From contig JAAOMT010000675.1 of assembly GCA_016748015.1 (NCBI GenBank), positions 632,314 to 696,313 of the forward strand: 64,000 bases of DNA. Reading direction: 5' to 3'. Both the position numbers and the translations under genes were made by a program. This document shows positions 57,458-64,000 of this stretch, piece after piece; the first letter of the stretch is position 1; the number at the start of each line of letters is the position of its first letter. Under the pieces are notes generated by a model. That model saw only the letters and a list, made by a program, of their open reading frames with translations, did not search any database and was not told the DNA's origin. Source of the stretch: Geosiphon pyriformis. Lineage: Eukaryota > Glomeromycota > Glomeromycetes > Archaeosporales > Geosiphonaceae.

Positions 57458-58680
57458 ATGAATATACAAAAATATCAACAACTTCAACATTATATAAATA
57501 CCAAATTGTTCAAGAAGAAATTATTTCAAAAGGAGCAAAAGAACATAAAACAACAATCAAAATATTTTATCAACCATCAAAATATACTTTATCAGAAAAA
57601 CAAAAGAAATATAGACCAACCAACTAGAGTAATCACAGAACCAGAGAAAGAGGCAATATTATTCAACATGCACTCAGATCCAACAACAAGACATTTTCAT
57701 AAAGAAACAACCATGAAAAAAACCAGAAAAGATACTATTGGCTATCAATGTATCCAGACATCATTCAATATGTTTAAAATTGTAATGCTTGTCAAAAAAA
57801 AAATAAAACAAAACCCAATAAACCATTAAGATTGATCAAAATGAAACAACCATTTGATTACATTGAAATTGACTTGGTCAGACCATTAATAATAACCAGT
57901 AGAAGCAACAGATATATCACAGTAGCCATGAATTATCTTACAAAATGGCCAGAAGCAAAAGCCATTTAAAGAGCAGATGTAGAATTTGTTGCTAAATTCA
58001 TTCATCAAGATTTGATCTGTTAACACAGATGTCCAAAAAAACTTACTTTGTAAATAAAACATTGGCAGAATTAAGTCAAAAATTTGGGATAAAAAGACCA
58101 TTATCATTACCATACCATTCACAAACAAATGGGTTAGTTAAAAAGTTTAACAGAACATTGTGTGAAGTCATTGCCAAAATTAGCCAAAAAAACCAGGACA
58201 AATGAAATTTGTTTATACTATCAGTGTTATTTGCTTATTGAACAATGAAGCAAGACACTATACAAGCAACATCATTTAAACTAATATATAGTAGAACAGC
58301 AATCTTACCAGTTAAGATAGAAGTCAAAACATATTCAACAGAACCAATAACAGAAAAAAATTTTCAAAGAACATTGTTAAGAAGAACATATAATTTAATG
58401 GAAACACTAGAAAACAAATGGCAAAGAGCAGCTGATAACATCCAAAAGTCACAAAAAAAACAAAAAAAAAGACACAATAATCAACTACCAGAAAAACCAG
58501 TTGAATTCAAGATTGGAAACAAAGTACTTCTATACTATACCAAAGCAAAAAAACAATGGAATAGAAAATTTGACCCCAAATGGAACAGACCATTTTACAT
58601 AGAAAAAATTCTTAAAAATAAAGCTTATAAATTAAGGTTGAACAACAAAATCTTAGCCAAAGCAGCACATAGTAATTAAC
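57458..58680 (+). pseudogene. G4 integrase relic
   Basis: HHCC remnant at 57640-57790 (MHSDPTTRHFHKETTMKKTR, Cys pair damaged). Core: IDLVRPLIITSRSNRYITVA (first Asp kept). Around 58036 the segment that should hold the second Asp is missing: RCP is joined directly to TYFVNKTL by a small out-of-frame deletion. NGLVKKFNRTL has Glu changed to Lys. The C-terminal domain 58245-58679 is open and holds KVLLYYTKAKKQW and KFDPKWNRPFYIEKILKNKA, the GPY/F module. Confidence 0.8.
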
Positions 58681-59490
58681 TAAAACCATATCACTCTATA
58701 GTATTATCATCCACTAGTAATATTCCACAATTAGAAGTACAGAGACTACTAATTCAACCAGATAAGATTCCATGAGATCTAGAACCAATTATAATTATTG
58801 AACCAAACACATAAAATTGAACAACTAAAAAAGTATATAAAAACATAGTATATGCAACAAAAGACAACAGAAAATAGAAATTACTAATAGCATTTACTTA
58901 CTAGCACAACAACTTTTTCAACTGATCCAACAACAAGAGATGGAAATTACAATTAACCAACAAACTATCAGATACACAAACACCAGAAAAAAACCATGAG
59001 ATAAAATACAGAGAAAAACAGAAAACACTGTAGACAAAATAATTACAAAAGTAAAATTGACAATAGAAACACAACCAAAAGTCACCCAATATTAGGAGTT
59101 GACTATAGAAACTTGGAATTAGTGAATACAACAATTTCCAAGAAACTTTTGTTACTTTTATTTGGAACAACACTTGAACATTCAGGGCTTGTATACAGAT
59201 AAAACAAAATAATTATTTGACACAACAATATTGCAACAACTGGAACAATTTATGAAGAAGAACAATTTAATTACACAAACAAGAGCTATTTATTGGCTAC
59301 ACACTGGATTTTAAGATCAACCAAAAATCTTACTCAATCCAGAAATAAACTCTGTTATCATTAACCAAATGGGAAAAATAACCAATGCTCAATTTGAAGA
59401 ATTACAGAACAGAATAGTACAAGTAATTCTTAAGAAGAAAGTTCAAAGACAGAAAATTAAAATTAGAAGATCTTGATGGAGCTCAATATT
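58681..59490 (+). pseudogene. G4 C-terminal extension after integrase
   Basis: About 800 bp between the GPY/F module and the polypurine tract, with polar, Gln/Lys/Asn-rich reading and many stops (AIYWLHTGF, VIINQMGKITNAQFEELQNR, VQVILKKKVQRQKIK near the end). G3 and H have homologous extensions. It is too long for a simple 3' UTR, and conserved ends near the tract suggest it was coding. Function unknown. Confidence 0.55.
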
Positions 59491-59506
59491 AAAAAGAAAG
59501 AAATAA
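59488..59506 (+). promoter_or_regulatory. G4 polypurine tract
   Basis: ATTAAAAAGAAAGAAATAA, purine-rich, directly before the 3' LTR start at 59507. It is the expected plus-strand primer. Confidence 0.7.
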
Positions 59507-60357
59507 TGTTACTCATAGAATATAGGAAATATATTAGCATATAAATTAGCCAATCAGAAGTAGCCATAGTAAATATAAAATTCCAGGATTCTTCTTAAAG
59601 AAATTGTAGGATTCCAAGAATTTCAAGATTCTCATATAAGAAATTACAGGATTCCAGAATTTCAGGATTCCTCTCAAAGAAATTGCAGAATTCTAAAAAT
59701 TCCAGAATTCTTAGTGTAAAGAATCAAGAAATTGAAGAATCTCAATTATGTATATATATTGGTAGTATTAGAAGTAGAAAAAACAGACCTTTCAGTTTAG
59801 ATTTGATCTAAACAACCTTCTATTCACAAATATCAATAAATAATTATTTACTATCTCAATTCACTCTCTACTATCAACATTTTATGTTGATAAAAATTGA
59901 TACTTAACCACTTTGGAACAATAGCTCTTGATCATGGCTATTGACAGAATACTAACATTTATTGTCTTGGCTTATTTCTTTATTTTCTTTATTTTATTTT
60001 CTTTTATTTTTCTTTCATTATTTCTTTTTGTGTTACTAATTAATTAAAAAAAAAGTGCTGAATTATTAACATCAAGGATAGCCTGGTAAAAGACCCCAAA
60101 GGAAGGGTATAATATTGAGAATTTAAGAATAGCTTACCAGAAAAACATCTCTGTCAGATTACCAGTCACCATGCTAAAAAAGAAATTCAATGGAATTGTG
60201 ATTCCAAGAGGTTACTAAGAAGACAACAATTGAATTTCTGTCTATTATACAAAGGACTCAACCAAAATCTTCAGATTACTATCATCACAAATAGCTTCTG
60301 AGTATTAAGTTACAGATTTTGTTATTTGATTTAAGACCCCAAATAATCACCTGTAAC
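59507..60357 (+). repeat. G4 3' LTR (type 2)
   Basis: Starts TGTTACTCATAGAATATAGG and ends AATCACCTGTAAC. It differs from the 5' LTR mostly by C/T and G/A changes plus short indels. AACAC follows at 60358. Confidence 0.92.
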
Positions 60358-60362
60358 AACAC

Positions 60363-60695
60363 TTTATAAACGAAAACTGGAACTTGAAGCAACAAATATT
60401 ACTTCTGAAACTATACAAAAACAAATTCACAATGAATTTAAGACAGCAGCTAGACCAACAAACACTTGTTACAAACTTAGAATAGCATTTAGATTCTATA
60501 ATTTATTCAACATTTGTGAAAATGTCCTACAAAATCCAATACTTCATCCAATGAAGATTTAATATATTAGAAAGCTTACAGAACTGAAATTTTAACAATT
60601 TTCAGACCAGATCATTTCAATTATCTTGGATTACTATCTTGATATTACAGATAGTGCTTGAACTTTAATAAAGCTCAGTCTTAAGGAGAAGATTA
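60363..60695 (+). pseudogene. H C-terminal extension, part after G4, and polypurine tract
   Basis: Readable as LETTSETIQK-type polar sequence (NITSETIQKQIHNEFKTAAR, CYKLRIAFRFYNLFNI). It ends with a purine-rich run TAAGGAGAAGAT just before the 3' LTR at 60696, the expected plus-strand primer. It continues the sequence cut at 50273. Confidence 0.65.
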
Positions 60696-61667
60696 TATTA
60701 ACAATAGAATTTTAGCTATTAATTAACATGAAATTATTCTTATAATTTCTATTATTAATTAGCATATATTATTATTATTTTGATTATCACTTATTATTTA
60801 ATCAAATTATTAAATATCATCACTCAATTAATAATCCAATTTGTACCATAAAAATTAAGATGATTAAATTACACAATACTCTGAACTATTTAATATAGTC
60901 AAAATTTGCTGAAATTAATGAAAATTGGCCGAAATAATCAATAATTGGTAGAAATAATTTGTAGTTCACCAAAATGTATCTTTAGTTTACTAAAATTAAA
61001 ACAAAGAGAAAAATGCAAGTTCAAAAACTAGTACTATAACAAGTTGTATAAAAAAAAGCTTTTCTCTTTAAAAAATAGTATTTTCTTATAGTATTTTATC
61101 ATAGTATCTTACTTTAGATATCATAATTAGAACAAATCATCTTTTATACATCTCAAATAAAAATTAAAATATTTAAAAACCAAATTCTTGATTATTACAC
61201 TTGAAATTTTCTCAACACAAACTAATATTTTGAAATTAATTAGCTATTAATTTCAGTAAACTGTTAGTAACTCCAGGCCTGAATATAAAATGTTTTCCTT
61301 GACAAAATTTTATTTCTTTTATATTTTTTATATTTATATTTTTCTTTTTTTATTATAATTATTAAGATAGTCTACAGACAAGATTTCTGTAGAAAAGTTG
61401 ACTTTCACAGCAAAATAACTACACATTTTAGTGAGCTTCTAGACAAGCAATTTCTGGGAAAGAGTTGATGTTTACTACAATAGAATTACATAAAATAACT
61501 GGTAAGAAATTGGCCATTTTACTTATAAGTCCAGCAGTTCAAATTATAGAAGATAATTTGAAAATAAATTCAGTTATTAGAAATTCAACTACTTCCAGAA
61601 AACAGAAATTCACAACAAACAGACATTAACAACATTCAAAAAAAGAGACCAAAAAATCTTTGATAAC
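60696..61667 (+). repeat. H 3' LTR (type 1)
   Basis: Starts TATTAACAATAGAATTTTAG and ends TTTGATAAC. It is 972 bp and lacks the 97-bp insertion of the 5' LTR. LINE-D resumes immediately after it. Confidence 0.87.
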
Positions 61668-62340
61668 AATGGCCTTGTAATCAGTATTAAAAAAAGTAAA
61701 TACAAAGATAATTCCATGACCAAAAATTATTAATAACAAGTTCTTACTTACAAAAATATAATTTAAAACCTTTTTAACACCTTTTAAATTGCTTTAAGTT
61801 GAGATTTTAACTAATAGATGTCTATCAAATAAGTTAATTAAATCCAAATCCAAACAGAATTTGAAACTTGCACTCTTTTCAGACTTATTTTCATTAAAAT
61901 TTCCACCCAAAACCACAAAAATACTGGAGTTAACAGTCTTAACAATAAAAAAATTAACATTCAAAGTTTGACCAAACCTAGCTTCAGCAAAAACACTAGT
62001 ATACAAATCCAAAACTGTAACCAAGATCTTGTTTTTAAAAAAAAAACTGTATTAAAATAACATAACCAGAAATTTTTTCTATCTTAAAAATATGTCAAGT
62101 CAAAGAATTGTTTATAACAATAGTCATTTTAGCATCAGAAAAACTTTTATCTAAACCAAACATAAAAAATCACACTTTATTAAACTTATTTGCAATCTAT
62201 AATTTAACACTAAATTTTAACTTTGTTTCTGTAATAAAAAATACTATATTATTCAAATTTATATGCCAATAAACAATGTCTTCTTGTTTTATAAAAACAT
62301 TGTGTCTTGAACATTACATATAGTAAACTTTCAAGCTAAA
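61668..62340 (-). pseudogene. LINE-D ORF2 start: endonuclease relic
   Basis: N-terminal part of the LINE-C/D ORF2. The open piece 62024-61794 reads VTVLDLYTSVFAEARF and VVLGGNFNENKSEKSASF; GGDFN has become GGNFN. The upstream part near 62330 keeps the 'CNVxG' region. The segment ends at the H insertion point 61667/32224. Confidence 0.75.
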
Positions 62341-64000
62341 TCAATTATTAAGATAAAAAAAATGTCTGAAAATCTAAGTTAATATACAACTAATTCAATT
62401 TTATCAAAACTAAATTAACAGAAACTTTAAGAGCCACTATTTTCGATTTCAATCCACTTACTTTGGTGGTTAAAATCTTTAATTTGCTTAAATCTAAATT
62501 CAAAACCATACTATTTGCAATTGAAAAAAAAAGGGCAGATGACTTAAATAAGTTATCCAAAGCCATATCCAAATTTAATCCTAAATTTGAAAAAAAAAAC
62601 ACACTAGAAGAAAGAGATTGAAAAGTAAATACCAAGGACACCAGATTCACACTAATTAATTTTTACACAGTACTTGATACTTGTTTAACCAAAAACTTTA
62701 AAGAACATTTTAAAAAAGCCAAACAAGCATTAATAGAAAAATTATCTTAGACAATTATAAGACTTTTTTTAATACATAACATATTAGAAAAAAGGACTCA
62801 AAACCAGAATCAGAATTAAAGTAAGTATTATTAGAGAAGACAATAAGTGAAATCATTTGTACCTAAAATTTGGCACTAAAGACAATAAGACAAAATATAA
62901 AAACACTTTTTTTTGCATATAATTTGGCCAATTAAAGGTGATTTGCATCTAAAACAATTTTTTTAAATGGTTTTAAAGGGTTAAGAACAAATACATCTAA
63001 TATATTACACTTTAAAGCAAAATATTCAAACTTCTCATATTTTTTACACTGAACCAAATTTATTCTAACCCAAAAAAATGTTATATTACCAAAAATTGGC
63101 TTTATATAAAAAACAAACTTTAGTTTTTTATCTGTTTTAAAACCAATTACAGTATAGCAAACCTAGTTATTAGTATTAAATAAGTGATTAATAATACAAG
63201 TTTTTTTACCAGTTTCTTCTAACATATTACTAAGATTATAAGCAATTGTTTTCACAAACAAAGTAAATAAAAGTACCTTAAAACAATTCCTAAACATTCA
63301 AGTTTTGTGGTTTTTTATAGTCTTAATTATGTGTACTGAATTTTTTTTGATTAAAAACAACTATTTTGCTGTCAACTAATCTGCTTAATTTGATTTGACA
63401 AACTCTATCACAGTTTTTTGCTACAGTTTAATTAATTGTAATCGGATTGATATTACTTGACCAAACTCAGAGAAAGCTATAACAATTATTTTTTTTAATA
63501 TATTTATGAGAATTTTTATTATTATTACAATTTAATCTAAATAAATTTTTTGTTTTTTAAGATTATTGTTTATTATAATGTCTTTTTTTTTGGCCAATAA
63601 TATGGTTTTTTTCATGCTTTTTTCTAATGTAAATATTAATCTAATTATCTTTTCAAATTTTGAAGAAGTAGTAACTCTCTCAAAATCATTAATTAATAAA
63701 AAAATTTTCTTAATAACTTGAGTTTTTATTATTGCCAATTTGTTTTTTGCAAAGAAATTAATATCTAAAGCAAACAATTTCTTAAAAACAATTTTTATTT
63801 GAGTTTTAACAAATTTTAGATTAATTTACTTCTTGTTTAAAGAAATAAATAGGCAGAAAAGAAGAAAAATCTCATTTTTATTATCTATATTATAGACCAG
63901 AAAGCCAATTAGAGAACCAATTACAGCACCAGTATTAACTTTTTGGTCTTAAGTGTATTTATTCTAAAATCTAACTAAGCTTTACTCTTATTATTAGTAT
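62341..64000 (-). pseudogene. LINE-D ORF1 relic, cut by the window edge
   Basis: Pieces are 63777-63532 (FALDINFFAKNKLAIIKTQV, SSKFEKIIRLIFTLEKSMKK), a zinc knuckle near 63030 reduced to CKKYEKFEYFALKC, and 62650-62390 (ILTTKVSGLKSKIVALKVSV). It matches LINE-A ORF1. The start should lie a few hundred bases beyond 64000. Confidence 0.75.

Larger units (their letters stand above)
50274..60357 (+). mobile_element. G4: complete Ty3/gypsy element with type-2 LTRs and dUTPase
   Basis: Both LTRs are present (50274-51139 and 59507-60357) and the 5-bp target duplication AACAC is perfect (50269-50273 and 60358-60362). Total length is 10,084 bp. The primer site (51143), gag, protease, zinc ribbons, dUTPase, RT, RNase H, integrase, C-terminal extension and polypurine tract follow in order. 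It sits in the C-terminal extension of H. Stops and some frameshifts make it defective. Confidence 0.93.
32225..61667 (+). mobile_element. H: Ty3/gypsy element with type-1 LTRs and dUTPase, split by G3 and G4
   Basis: Plus-strand element with a 5' LTR at 32225-33296 and a 3' LTR at 60696-61667. Internal parts are 33297-35433 (gag, protease start), 45834-50273 (zinc ribbon, dUTPase, RT, RNase H, integrase, C-terminal extension) and 60358-60695 (end of the extension and polypurine tract). Flanks GATAG (32220-32224) and AATGG (61668-61672) fit a 5-bp duplication with two G/A differences. It sits in LINE-C/D. Protease residues and most of the linker were lost when G3 and its flank were rearranged. 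Many stops are present. Confidence 0.88.
26421..64000 (-). mobile_element. LINE-C/D: one LINE split by nested insertions, 5' end outside the window
   Basis: LINE pieces at 26421-26626, 28271-32224 and 61668-64000 are parts of one minus-strand element. Piece C ends at 32224 at the point in the endonuclease/RT linker where piece D resumes at 61668, judged against LINE-A and LINE-B. The type-2 LTR at 26627-28270 splits the last codons of ORF2: removing it with 5 bp rejoins the frame as R-C-L-L-C-F-F. The poly-A tail is the T tract 26421-26435. ORF1 continues past 64000. D shares the ORF1 subfamily of LINE-A. All parts are heavily decayed. Confidence 0.85.

Overview
This 64 kb window is very AT-rich eukaryotic DNA made almost entirely of retrotransposons and their decayed remains. 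I found no host gene, tRNA, rRNA or CRISPR array. The non-LTR elements belong to a type I associate with arbuscular mycorrhizal fungi (Glomeromycotina): ORF1 with an RRM-like fold and a zinc knuckle, and ORF2 with APE endonuclease, reverse transcriptase, RNase H and a C-terminal CCHC. The Ty3/gypsy families have the same look. That placement rests on my recognition of protein families, not on a search.

Left part (1-26420). LINE-A (minus strand) runs off the left edge and ends near 5200. AT-rich DNA follows, then an old dUTPase-less Ty3/gypsy relic (G1, minus, about 12350-7500) holding a type-1 LTR. Next come a lone type-2 LTR (13352-14156) and a decayed hAT transposase (minus, 16390-14951). 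LINE-B (minus, 24198-17284) is the best-preserved element. It is GC-richer than its surroundings, and both ORFs keep one reading frame from end to end, broken only by eight premature stops. A short tRNA-like repeat (25247-25335) and a solo type-1 LTR (25397-26346) follow.

Right part (26421-64000). This is one nested complex. The outermost layer is LINE-C/D (minus): poly-A tail at 26421, ORF1 running off the right edge. Its ORF2 C-terminus is split by a type-2 LTR (26627-28270), which itself holds another LTR-like insertion (26988-27860). Its endonuclease/RT region is split by Ty3/gypsy element H (plus, 32225-61667). H contains G3 (minus, 35434-45833) in its protease and G4 (plus, 50274-60357) after its integrase. 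G3 in turn carries a solo type-1 LTR (40458-41438) inside its dUTPase. Target duplications and restored reading frames support most of these steps.

The most interesting biology is the polyprotein order of H, G3 and G4. Between protease and reverse transcriptase lies a cysteine-rich stretch (up to three pairs of CxxC-type ribbons in G3) followed by a dUTPase domain with all five family motifs recognisable. Gag packages RNA, protease matures the polyprotein, RT and RNase H copy it and integrase inserts it; the dUTPase would keep uracil out of the cDNA. All copies here are dead. Their damage is dominated by G-to-A and C-to-T changes, often at catalytic residues, as expected from a RIP-like or methylation/deamination process.
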